From: Enterococcus italicus DSM 15952
GTDB lineage: Bacteria > Bacillota > Bacilli > Lactobacillales > Enterococcaceae
DNA length: 32,373 nucleotides
Direction of reading: 5' to 3'
Assembly: GCF_000185365.1 (NCBI RefSeq)
Contig: NZ_GL622241.1
Location: 1,789,066-1,821,438 of the forward strand
Shown here: one piece after another, positions 6,570-14,274 of the stretch
How positions within the stretch are numbered: the first letter of the stretch is position 1
Layout: each line of letters opens with the position of its first letter
Notes under the pieces: model-generated
Database searches by the model: none
Told to the model about the DNA's origin: nothing
Seen by the model: the letters and a program-made list of their open reading frames with translations, nothing else
Translations under genes and position numbers: made by a program

Positions 6570-8729
6570 ATGAGTTTAAAAGCATTAGGTGACGTTACCT
6601 ATTTTAAGTTAAATAACGAAATCAATCGTCCTGTTAATGGACAAATCCCTCTACAAAAGGATCAAGAAGCGCTCGCAGCCTTCTTAAAAGAAAATGTCGC
6701 ACCAAATACGAAGACATTTGCATCCATTCACGACAAAATAGCCTATTTAGTAGAAGAAGAGTACCTTGAAGAAGAATTTTTAAACAAATACCAGCCAGAA
6801 TTTATCGAGCAGCTGTATGCTTTCCTAGCAGAACAATCATTTGTCTTCCATTCATTTATGGCTGCGTACAAGTTTTACTCTCAATATGCCCTAAAGACCA
6901 ACAATGGGGAAGAATACTTAGAGTCGTATGAGGATCGCGTCGCATTTAATGCACTTTATTTTGCTAATGGAGATGAAGAGTTGGCGTTAGCTTTAGCAGA
7001 TGAAATGATTCATCAACGCTACCAACCAGCAACACCAAGTTTCTTAAATGCTGGTCGTAAACGTCGTGGGGAATTGGTGTCTTGTTTTTTAATTCAGCTA
7101 ACAGATGATATGAATTCCATTGGTCGTGGCATTAACTCGGCACTGCAATTGTCTCGGATTGGCGGCGGTGTCGGGATTACGTTGTCTAACTTACGTGAAG
7201 CTGGTTCACCTATCAAGGGTTATGAAGGTGCTGCAAGTGGCGTGATGCCTGTCATGAAATTATTCGAAGACAGCTTCAGTTACTCTAATCAACTTGGCCA
7301 ACGTCAAGGCGCTGGTGTCGTATATTTGAATGTCTTCCATCCAGATATTATGACCTTTTTGTCAGCGAAAAAAGAAAATGCTGACGAAAAAATTCGAGTA
7401 AAGACCTTGTCACTTGGTGTGCTAGTACCAGATAAATTTTATGAACTGACCCGTAAAAATGAAGAAATGTATCTGTTTAGTCCATACAGCGTCGAACGTG
7501 AATATGGCGTGCCTTTCTCATATATTGATATTACTGAAAAATACGATGAGTTAGTCACAAATCCACGCATTCGTAAAACAAAAATAAAAGCCCGTGATTT
7601 AGAAAATGAATTATCAAAATTACAACAAGAATCCGGCTATCCTTATATTATTAATATCGATACAGCGAACCGTGCCAATCCTGTAAACGGCAAAATTATT
7701 ATGAGTAATCTTTGTTCTGAAATTTTACAAGTACAAGAGCCTTCATTAATCAACGCCAAGCAAGAGTATGACGTCTTAGGTACCGACATTAGCTGTAACT
7801 TAGGCTCTACGAATATTGTCAACTTAATGAGTAGCCCTGACTTTGGTAAATCAGTACGAACAATGACGCGCGCGCTGACTTTCGTGACGGATGCATCAGA
7901 TATTGATGTAGTACCATCCATTCAAAATGGGAACCATTTAAACCATACGATTGGACTAGGAGCGATGGGCTTGCATACTTATTTTGCGAAAAATCAAATG
8001 GAGTATGGTTCACCTGAATCGATCGAATTTACAGACATTTATTTCACATTGTTGAATTACTGGACTTTGGTGGAAAGCAATACTATCGCAAAAGAACGTC
8101 AACTGGTCTTCCATAATTTTGAAAAATCAAGCTATGCAGACGGCAGTTATTTTGATAAGTATATTCAAGGAAACCATCAGCCAAAATCAGCGAAGGTCAA
8201 AGAATTATTTGCCGGCGTCTTCATCCCGACAAGTGACGACTGGCAAGTATTAGCTGACAACGTGAAACGTGATGGCTTATACCATCAAAATCGCTTAGCT
8301 GTAGCACCGAATGGCTCAATCTCTTATATTAATGACACGAGCGCTAGTCTACATCCTATCACGCGTTTGATTGAAGAACGCCAAGAAAAGAAAATCGGAA
8401 AAATCTACTACCCTGCCGCTTATTTATCAAATGAGACGATTGGCTACTATAAATCAGCATATGATATGGATATGCGCAAAGTCATCGACGTCTATGCGAC
8501 TGCCCAACAGCACATCGACCAAGGAATGAGTATGACACTCTTCTTGCGTTCGGATATGCCTGAAGGACTGTATGAATGGAAAACGACGACCAAGCAAACG
8601 ACTCGCGACTTAAACATCTTGCGCCATTATGCGTTTCATAAAGGAATCAAGTCCATCTACTATGTTCGGACATTTACAGATGATGCAGAAGAAATCGGAA
8701 GCAACCAATGCGAAAGCTGCGTAATCTAA
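6570..8729 (+). CDS. nrdE: class Ib ribonucleotide reductase large subunit NrdE
   Basis: A 719-residue catalytic subunit that reduces ribonucleoside diphosphates to deoxy forms. The active-site cysteine pair sits in SCFLIQ (about residue 171) and CNLGSTN (about 410). The thiyl-radical region is NLCSEI (about 380), with Cys and Glu in the family's NxCxE pattern. The C-terminal tail NQCESCVI carries the CxxC pair that NrdH re-reduces. There is no N-terminal ATP-cone, as expected for class Ib, so no dATP overall-activity control is predicted. The start has AAAAGG upstream. nrdF follows 33 bases downstream. Confidence 0.97.
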   Translation: MSLKALGDVTYFKLNNEINRPVNGQIPLQKDQEALAAFLKENVAPNTKTFASIHDKIAYLVEEEYLEEEFLNKYQPEFIEQLYAFLAEQSFVFHSFMAAYKFYSQYALKTNNGEEYLESYEDRVAFNALYFANGDEELALALADEMIHQRYQPATPSFLNAGRKRRGELVSCFLIQLTDDMNSIGRGINSALQLSRIGGGVGITLSNLREAGSPIKGYEGAASGVMPVMKLFEDSFSYSNQLGQRQGAGVVYLNVFHPDIMTFLSAKKENADEKIRVKTLSLGVLVPDKFYELTRKNEEMYLFSPYSVEREYGVPFSYIDITEKYDELVTNPRIRKTKIKARDLENELSKLQQESGYPYIINIDTANRANPVNGKIIMSNLCSEILQVQEPSLINAKQEYDVLGTDISCNLGSTNIVNLMSSPDFGKSVRTMTRALTFVTDASDIDVVPSIQNGNHLNHTIGLGAMGLHTYFAKNQMEYGSPESIEFTDIYFTLLNYWTLVESNTIAKERQLVFHNFEKSSYADGSYFDKYIQGNHQPKSAKVKELFAGVFIPTSDDWQVLADNVKRDGLYHQNRLAVAPNGSISYINDTSASLHPITRLIEERQEKKIGKIYYPAAYLSNETIGYYKSAYDMDMRKVIDVYATAQQHIDQGMSMTLFLRSDMPEGLYEWKTTTKQTTRDLNILRHYAFHKGIKSIYYVRTFTDDAEEIGSNQCESCVI

Positions 8730-8762
8730 GCAACACATCTAATTGAACAAGGAGTGAATAAG

Positions 8763-9728
8763 ATGGCAAATACCTACTATGAAGCAATTAACTGGAACGA
8801 AATTGAAGACGTCATTGATAAATCAACATGGGAAAAACTAACCGAACAATTTTGGTTGGATACCCGGATTCCTTTGTCCAATGACTTAGACGACTGGCGC
8901 AAACTCAGTGAACCTGAGAAGCAACTAGTCGGTCATGTCTTTGGTGGGTTGACGTTACTAGATACGTTACAATCAGAGAGCGGCATCGATCAATTACGTA
9001 AAGATGCGCGGACACCGCACGAAGAAGCTGTATTAAATAATATTCAGTTTATGGAATCGGTCCATGCGAAAAGTTACTCTTCTATTTTTAGTACACTAAA
9101 TACCAAAAAAGAAATCGAAGAAATCTTTGAATGGACCAATACCAACCCATACTTGCAGGCCAAAGCCGAAAAAATCAATGAAATCTACAAGCACGGTACA
9201 CCGCTCCAAAAGAAAATCGCCAGTGTCTTTTTAGAAACATTTTTGTTTTATTCTGGTTTTTATACACCTCTCTACTATCTAGGAAATAACAAACTAGCGA
9301 ATGTCGCCGAAATTATTAAGCTCATCATCCGTGATGAGTCTGTCCATGGAACGTATATCGGCTACAAGTTCCAGCTAGGCTTTCAAGCACTTCCTGAAGC
9401 AGAACAAGCCGAACTCAAGGACTGGATGTACGGCCTGTTGTTTGAACTTTATGAAAATGAAGAAAACTATACAGACGAACTTTACGGAGAAATTGGCTGG
9501 GCGGAAGAAGTGAAAACTTTCCTACGCTACAATGCCAACAAAGCATTAATGAATATGGGTCAAGACCCTCTCTTCCCTGACAGTGCCAATGATGTCAACC
9601 CAATCGTGATGAACGGCATCTCTACAGGTACAAGTAACCATGACTTCTTCTCACAAGTCGGTAATGGCTACCTGCTAGGATCTGTAGAAGCAATGAAGGA
9701 TGAAGATTACCTTATCGGCTTGGAATAA
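8763..9728 (+). CDS. nrdF: class Ib ribonucleotide reductase small subunit NrdF
   Basis: A 321-residue ferritin-fold subunit that carries the metal centre and tyrosyl radical. Metal-ligand helices are visible as ESVHAKSYSSIF (ExxH, about residue 101) and DESVHGTYIG (ExxH, about 195). I chose ATG 8763 because AAGGAG lies 8 bases upstream; an in-frame GTG at 8754 would overlap that site. Class Ib enzymes usually use a Mn(III)2-Tyr cofactor made with the flavodoxin NrdI, but nrdI is not in this operon and must be elsewhere or replaced. Confidence 0.96.
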   Translation: MANTYYEAINWNEIEDVIDKSTWEKLTEQFWLDTRIPLSNDLDDWRKLSEPEKQLVGHVFGGLTLLDTLQSESGIDQLRKDARTPHEEAVLNNIQFMESVHAKSYSSIFSTLNTKKEIEEIFEWTNTNPYLQAKAEKINEIYKHGTPLQKKIASVFLETFLFYSGFYTPLYYLGNNKLANVAEIIKLIIRDESVHGTYIGYKFQLGFQALPEAEQAELKDWMYGLLFELYENEENYTDELYGEIGWAEEVKTFLRYNANKALMNMGQDPLFPDSANDVNPIVMNGISTGTSNHDFFSQVGNGYLLGSVEAMKDEDYLIGLE

Positions 9729-9756
9729 AAGAGCGTGTGATTATAATTGCTACGAC

Positions 9757-9815
9757 AAAAAGACCATAAACACCAAAAGTTTGAGAAAGAACTTATGGTG
9801 TTTATGGTCTTTTTG
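9757..9815. terminator. bidirectional terminator, 48-nt palindrome family copy A
   Basis: A 48-nt core (9762-9809) forms a long stem, GACCATAAACACC pairing with GGTGTTTATGGTC, flanked by A and T runs so it can stop transcription both ways. It lies between convergent nrdF and the DUF6506 gene. Its apex resembles, in reverse orientation, the one at 30415-30462. Confidence 0.85.
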
Positions 9816-9846
9816 CTGATAGCTGAATAACTCTGTCTCAGACTTT

Positions 9847-10155
9847 TTAGTTTCCAAACAAGTCATCGCCACTTTGATTTCCTAGGCCTGGATGGGTATC
9901 AAAGCGGACAACGCCGACTGCAGTCTCCTTAGAGAGTGCACGCTTGATCATCGCAGTCCCTTCCACACCGAAGCCACCACACAACTCGATTGCGCGAATG
10001 CCTTCTTTCTCTAGTCCGATGGCAGCTTTTACTGCGTCTTCATAATTTTTGACACCAACTGTCGTCAAGTTCACTTCAACTGTCTGAATCGTAGAGCGAT
10101 CCTTCTCATAGTCTGCTTCCGGAGCTAAAAAAATAAATGCTGCTTCTAATGCCAT
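9847..10155 (-). CDS. DUF6506-like small protein
   Basis: A 102-residue protein beginning MALEAAFIFLAP. I chose ATG 10155 because AAAGGAGG lies 7 bases upstream; a longer frame starting at 10188 would run through that site. It resembles the DUF6506 family of small alpha/beta proteins, with the conserved stretch IELCGGFGVEG (about residue 57) and a C-terminal GVVRFDTHPG. There is no signal peptide or membrane segment, and function is unknown. Neighbours are a small unknown protein and an oxidoreductase on the same strand, possibly in one transcript. The family name is from memory of the motifs. Confidence 0.7.
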   Translation of the reverse strand: MALEAAFIFLAPEADYEKDRSTIQTVEVNLTTVGVKNYEDAVKAAIGLEKEGIRAIELCGGFGVEGTAMIKRALSKETAVGVVRFDTHPGLGNQSGDDLFGN

Positions 10156-10228
10156 GGTTCCTCCTCCTTTTAAAGAAAGCGTATTCAAGATACATCTTTA
10201 GTGTAGCACATTTTTAACATCACCACTA

Positions 10229-10429
10229 CTAGTTATTAGTACGATCTTCATCTGCCCATTGACTCGGTGACCACAGTTCACCATCTAGTTGCCCTTGTGC
10301 TTGCTGCAAGCGCACTTGCTGTTCTGCTAACAACGCTTTTGCCGCCACCAACAAGGCCTTTTGCTTATAGTCTTTGCTTTCAGATGCTAATGCGAGCAAT
10401 TGACTTTCAAGCCACTCTTCTTTTGCCAA
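10229..10429 (-). CDS. small charged protein of unknown function
   Basis: A 66-residue protein if it starts at TTG 10429 (MAKEEWLESQLLALAS...). GGAAGGG lies 9 bases upstream, within the end of the oxidoreductase gene. A GTG at 10438 overlapping that gene's stop is the alternative, but it sits too close to the site. It is helical, rich in Ala, Gln, Leu and Glu, with a Gln-rich stretch around residues 40-52 and an acidic end. No family recognised. The longer open frame back to 10576 is a shadow of the oxidoreductase. Translational coupling to the upstream gene suggests a shared function. Confidence 0.55.
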   Translation of the reverse strand: MAKEEWLESQLLALASESKDYKQKALLVAAKALLAEQQVRLQQAQGQLDGELWSPSQWADEDRTNN

Positions 10430-10434
10430 ATGAC

Positions 10435-11124
10435 TCACATCCCTTCCAAATATAAATGTAGTTCGTCCAGCTCCAGCCGTGCTTGGCTGATTTGTTCGAT
10501 TGCTGCTTGAATGATAAACTCCGAACCCTCTGGCAACGTGGTAAGACTCGTCGCTGCTAGAGCCTGCATCAGCCATTCTTCACGCTCCTTCAGCGAATCA
10601 ATATCCGCTAAAACAAGGTACTGCTGATAACGAATCAATAATTGCTGCTTAGCTGCCTCATCCATATACTGAAACTGAAATATCCCTAAAGGCTTCAAAA
10701 ACTGCATACCCACTTTATTTGCCATCGCTTGAAAAGGGAGTGTTAAGCTACTAAATGAATAACCCTCGCGACCGCCCGCCTGATACTCCGACTCACGATT
10801 GCCAATGACGACGACTAAACCAAACGACTTACCCGCTAAAGCCTTACCGTAACTGCCAAAAGCAAATGATTCCGTCAGTACCTCATCTTGCCATTGCTTA
10901 AGCATCGCTGGTGAAGAGTACCAATAAAAGGGAAATTGAAAAATAATTCGATCATGCTCACGCAATAGCCTCTGTTCCGCGCGGATATCGATTACTCCAT
11001 CTGGGTAGCACGCTTCAAGATGATGAAAGGTAACATCATTGGTTGTCGGTAAGGACTCCTTTAAAAATTGTTGACTACCCGACCCCTGAATATCTGGGTG
11101 CGACACGATCACTAATGTCCGCAT
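10435..11124 (-). CDS. NAD(P)H oxidoreductase, flavodoxin-like fold (Flavodoxin_2)
   Basis: A 229-residue protein. Residues 1-170 match the NAD(P)H:quinone oxidoreductase/Kef ancillary family (PF02525): LVIVSHPDIQGSGS at the start is the FMN phosphate loop, FQFPFYWYSSPAMLKQWQDEV (about 81-101) is split here only by my citing it as one motif region, and GREGYSFSSLTLPFQ contacts the flavin. Such enzymes transfer two electrons from NAD(P)H to quinones or other oxidants via FMN. Residues 175-229 form a helical C-terminal extension not usual for the family. A GAGGAG site precedes the ATG, and a TATAAT -10 box lies at 11164-11159. A small ORF follows, overlapping or nearly so. Confidence 0.85.
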   Translation of the reverse strand: MRTLVIVSHPDIQGSGSQQFLKESLPTTNDVTFHHLEACYPDGVIDIRAEQRLLREHDRIIFQFPFYWYSSPAMLKQWQDEVLTESFAFGSYGKALAGKSFGLVVVIGNRESEYQAGGREGYSFSSLTLPFQAMANKVGMQFLKPLGIFQFQYMDEAAKQQLLIRYQQYLVLADIDSLKEREEWLMQALAATSLTTLPEGSEFIIQAAIEQISQARLELDELHLYLEGM

Positions 11125-11194
11125 AGGTTTGCTCCTCTCAAATCTGATTCATCACTTGATTATACCTGATTCACTCTAAATCTGCACGATTGAC

Positions 11195-11230
11195 AAAAAG
11201 GAGTGCGACAAAAAAAATCGTCACACTCCC
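11195..11230 (-). terminator. terminator of the esterase gene
   Basis: On the minus strand GGAGTGTGAC (11229-11220) pairs with GTCGCACTCC (11209-11200), a 10-bp stem with one G-U, followed by TTTTT. The stem arm is the same sequence as in the terminator at 23273-23302. Confidence 0.75.
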
Positions 11231-11274
11231 TTAACTATGTGATAGCTAATTGCTTTCTTCACAGCATCAGTTTG

Positions 11275-12078
11275 CTAATTATTCCCCATCAGCCATTTTA
11301 AAGACGGCTCAAGGTACTCATTCCAAAACTCCCAGTCATGAATCCCAGGACTTTCAAGATACGTTACTGGAATCTCTTTACTTTCTAAAAAGCGCGCAAA
11401 CGTCCGATTTTGCTCAATGAGAAAGTCTTCCGTACCACAGGCGACATAGAGTTCAGGCAAAGTGCCATCCTCTGCTTGAATTTTCTCAAGCTGACGCTCT
11501 GGATTGTATAGACTAGCGGCTACTTGATCAAGATCTCCAAACTTTTCAGCGTAATACGCATAGTCAGCGATAGCGTCTTGATGCGACGAAGGAATGCCTT
11601 GAATATCATGAATAATCAGTGCCGAGGACAATGCAAAAATTTTGCCAAATGTATCAGGAAACGCTAGACCCACATGTAAAGCCCCATAACCGCCCATCGA
11701 TAGACCTCCGATAAAAGTATCTTCGCGCTTATGCGATAGCCCAAACATACGACGGGTATAGTCGACAAGCTCTTGTCCGACAAAGCGACAATACTCATTT
11801 CCCGCACCTGGTCGGTCTACATAGAAGCTGTTTTCGCCATCTGGGAAGACGACAGCTAAATTATATTGTATTGAAAGCTCTGTGATTCGACTATTTAAAA
11901 GCCATGTATGATGATTGCGACCATAACCATGTAGCAAATACAAAGTCTTCATCTCACGACTATATGCCTTCGCATACTGTTTCTTTTGTTCAGCGGTGAC
12001 ATCATTAGGGATACACACCGAAAAACTCGTCTCTCTTTTCAATGCATCAGAATAAAAATCAAATTCCGCAACTGCCAT
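11275..12078 (-). CDS. alpha/beta-hydrolase esterase (esterase D / tributyrin esterase type)
   Basis: A 267-residue cytosolic serine hydrolase. The lipase motif GLSMGGYGA (about residue 127) holds the nucleophile Ser. The acid is probably Asp in CGTEDFL (about 217) and the His is in GIHDWEFW (about 248). LLHGYGRNHHTW near residue 48 is the oxyanion region. This layout matches the esterase D family, including lactic acid bacterial EstA enzymes that cleave short-chain acyl esters. I chose ATG 12078 because GGAG lies 8 bases upstream; the open frame extends 10 codons further to 12108 without such a site. It seems monocistronic, with its own terminator. Confidence 0.85.
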   Translation of the reverse strand: MAVAEFDFYSDALKRETSFSVCIPNDVTAEQKKQYAKAYSREMKTLYLLHGYGRNHHTWLLNSRITELSIQYNLAVVFPDGENSFYVDRPGAGNEYCRFVGQELVDYTRRMFGLSHKREDTFIGGLSMGGYGALHVGLAFPDTFGKIFALSSALIIHDIQGIPSSHQDAIADYAYYAEKFGDLDQVAASLYNPERQLEKIQAEDGTLPELYVACGTEDFLIEQNRTFARFLESKEIPVTYLESPGIHDWEFWNEYLEPSLKWLMGNN

Positions 12079-12157
12079 TCCATCCACTCCATTCTTATCC
12101 ATCATCATTTTATCAATAACAAAAACAATTGAATTTTACTTAAGCTAAAGAGTAAAC

Positions 12158-13447
12158 CTACTCGGACAATGAATCAAATTTTTCTTTCATTGTTGGGTTA
12201 TTTTTGACCAATTTTTTGACTGTTAGGTCATCGGCTTTTTTATTGGCTAACCGTAAATTATTTTCTGATGATAACAACGCCTCTTTGGTTTTTTGCAAAT
12301 GGGTAATCGTCTTGTCAATTTCATCAATCGCCGTGCTAAACTTCCGACTTGCTAGCTCATAATTCCGGGCAAAGCCTTCTTTAAATGTGTTTAAATCTTC
12401 TTCAAAATTAGTAATATCAATATTTTGTTCGCGCATGAGTGCGACTTCTTGCTTATATTGCAATGAATTCATCGCCGCATTTCTTAATAACGTAATCATC
12501 GGAATAAAGAATTGCGGACGGATGACATACATCTTGTCATATGCATAAGATACATCGACGATTCCCGTATTGTACAACTCATTATCTGCCTCTAAGAGCG
12601 TCACCAAAATAGCATACTCGCAATGTTTTTCCGTACGATCTTTGTCTAGTTCCTTAAAGAAATGCTCATTTTTTTTCTTCGTCGCTGTCTCATCGCCTTC
12701 ATTTTTCATCTCAAACATAATCGAGATAATCTCCGTACCATGCTCATCGTACTCACGATAGATATAATCACCCTTGCTTCCCGTCCGTGCATCATTGTCC
12801 TTGCCAAACTCAGCACGAGGAAAGGCGGCACTGCGCAAGCGGTTGAACTCAATCTCACAATGCTGCTCCAAGCTTTCACCGATCATTTTCGTCGATTGCT
12901 TTGCCTTAAAATCTTTATAAAAGGCGATAGTGTCATCTTTTTGCTTTAATTCATTCTCATACTGTTGCTTTAGTGATTGTTTCTCTAACGCGTCTTCTTT
13001 TTCTTTGAGCTGCAACTGATTTTTCAAGTCAGCGATCAGCTTTTCATTATCTGCATTGGCTTGAATTAATGACAATTTATTTTGATTTTCTAGCTCTTTC
13101 ATTTTGGCTTGCAGCTCGGCTAGTTCCCGCTCTTTGGCAGAAATTTCAGTGATGCGTTGCGTGTCGCTGTCGCGCTTAACAAGCTCTTTCTCTGTTTCAA
13201 ACTGACTGATTTGATGCTGTAAGTCACTAATCTCCGTCTCTTTTTGCGCCAATTGATTGGCCAATTGATTCGCTGCCTTTTCCTGAACTAAAGCAAGTTC
13301 ACTTTGATGTTGGTGCGCGATTTGCTCCAATTTTTCGTGAATCTCGGCAGAAAATTCTTTATTACGGACTTGGCTCACAATTTCCGCATAGCTTGCCTCA
13401 TCAATTGTAAATTCCTTGCCACAGCTTGGGCATTTCACTTGGTTCAT
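12158..13447 (-). CDS. DUF2130 coiled-coil protein
   Basis: A 429-residue protein. It starts with a half zinc-ribbon, [10 protein letters not shown] (residues 4-13), followed by a long Glu/Lys/Gln-rich coiled coil from about residue 40 to 170. The DUF2130 domain (about 180-400) includes [13 protein letters not shown] and SIMFEMKNE, a PD-(D/E)xK-like beta arrangement; that nuclease-like reading is my inference. A further helical tail ends the protein. Function of the family is unknown. The start has a strong AGGAGG site. It lies directly downstream of the PLD/winged-helix gene and hsdR on the same strand, so it may be part of a defence cluster or just a neighbour. Confidence 0.85.
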   Translation of the reverse strand: MNQVKCPSCGKEFTIDEASYAEIVSQVRNKEFSAEIHEKLEQIAHQHQSELALVQEKAANQLANQLAQKETEISDLQHQISQFETEKELVKRDSDTQRITEISAKERELAELQAKMKELENQNKLSLIQANADNEKLIADLKNQLQLKEKEDALEKQSLKQQYENELKQKDDTIAFYKDFKAKQSTKMIGESLEQHCEIEFNRLRSAAFPRAEFGKDNDARTGSKGDYIYREYDEHGTEIISIMFEMKNEGDETATKKKNEHFFKELDKDRTEKHCEYAILVTLLEADNELYNTGIVDVSYAYDKMYVIRPQFFIPMITLLRNAAMNSLQYKQEVALMREQNIDITNFEEDLNTFKEGFARNYELASRKFSTAIDEIDKTITHLQKTKEALLSSENNLRLANKKADDLTVKKLVKNNPTMKEKFDSLSE

Positions 13448-13480
13448 AACGGTACCTCCTTGAGTGGGTGTTCCTACATT

Positions 13481-13789
13481 TTACACTAGTTGATAGCTTT
13501 TTCGATAGCTTCCTTCACCGATAAACTCGATAAGCCCCATATCCCTTAAATGCTGTAAGACTTGTCGAATTTTCGCTTCTATGTGATTGTTCTCCGGATA
13601 TGCTAGCTGTAGACGGTCCTTATATCGGTAGACTTCCGACAGTTGAAATTCGGTTGCTTGTAATTTTACCACTTCAAAGAGATCTTTTTTCCAGCCTTTT
13701 AATTGATTCGTGATTGTCTCTTCTGTCAGACTCGTATAGGTAGCAGCATGCTCTGTTATTTCGTTTTGATGAAAAGCTTGCTTTAACAC
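13481..13789 (-). pseudogene. winged-helix (Dam-replacing-type) C-terminal half of a TGA-split PLD protein
   Basis: The 102-codon frame from GTG 13789 resembles the C-terminal winged-helix domain of Dam-replacing/DpnI-type restriction proteins: LFEVVKLQATEFQLSEVY, HIEAKIRQVLQHLRD, GLIEFIGEG (about residues 37-95). It is in exactly the same frame as the PLD gene upstream, separated from it by one TGA and three sense codons. No Shine-Dalgarno precedes the GTG, so it is unlikely to be translated on its own. It is best read as the detached second half of one gene of about 260 codons. Confidence 0.7.
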
Positions 13790-13798
13790 TTGTTGTAA

Positions 13799-14263
13799 TC
13801 ATACTAATTCATTTACTTTGGTTCTAGTTAATTTATCTGTTAGCGAATCTTGATACAAGCAATCCAGCTCGTTGCTCACTTGTTGTACTAGCTGAGTATT
13901 ATCGAATAAAATGCCATACTCTAAGTTATTGCGTAATCCCCCATTTGTTAGATTCGCAGATGTTATGATGCCCATCTGTCGATCGAAAAGATAGATTTTC
14001 GCATGTAACGAAGCATGTCCGTATACGTGACCGTTCGCCGCTAACCAAGATGTCAATGCTTCTGAATCAAGTGAATCTGATAAAAGATTTCTTAATGAAG
14101 GATTCGTAATTAAGGAGATACTCGTAGTCGTCTTCTTACGGGAAAGTAGTTTTGTCGTCACTTCTTTTTTGACATAGGGGGACATACATTCAATAGAGTG
14201 ACTGGCCTCAGCCGCTAACTCCATCATTACTTTTTCATGATTGTCTTTTAATAATTCATACAT
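13799..14263 (-). pseudogene. PLD-family nuclease domain, truncated by in-frame TGA
   Basis: A 154-residue product with one phospholipase-D/HKD motif: HAKIYLFD (about residues 87-94, HxKx4D) followed by TSANLTNGGL, the conserved downstream Asn/Gly block. Bacterial PLD-fold nucleases (Nuc, BfiI-like) carry one motif per chain and work as dimers. The nuclease domain looks complete, but the frame hits TGA at 13801-13799 and then continues into a winged-helix domain. It starts 11 bases after hsdR with AAGGTGGG upstream, so it is co-transcribed with hsdR. Either a nonsense mutation has removed the DNA-binding domain, or a short nuclease is still made. Confidence 0.75.
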
Positions 14264-14274
14264 ATGAACCCACC

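Noticed and set aside
10438-10576. N-terminal part of a 115-residue protein on the minus strand
   Set aside because: It overlaps the oxidoreductase in another frame and reads as low-complexity shadow; only the part after 10429 looks like a protein.
13799-13801. Programmed recoding of TGA (selenocysteine or efficient readthrough)
   Set aside because: No downstream hairpin resembling a SECIS and the following base context (TTA) is not the known strong readthrough context. A nonsense mutation is simpler.
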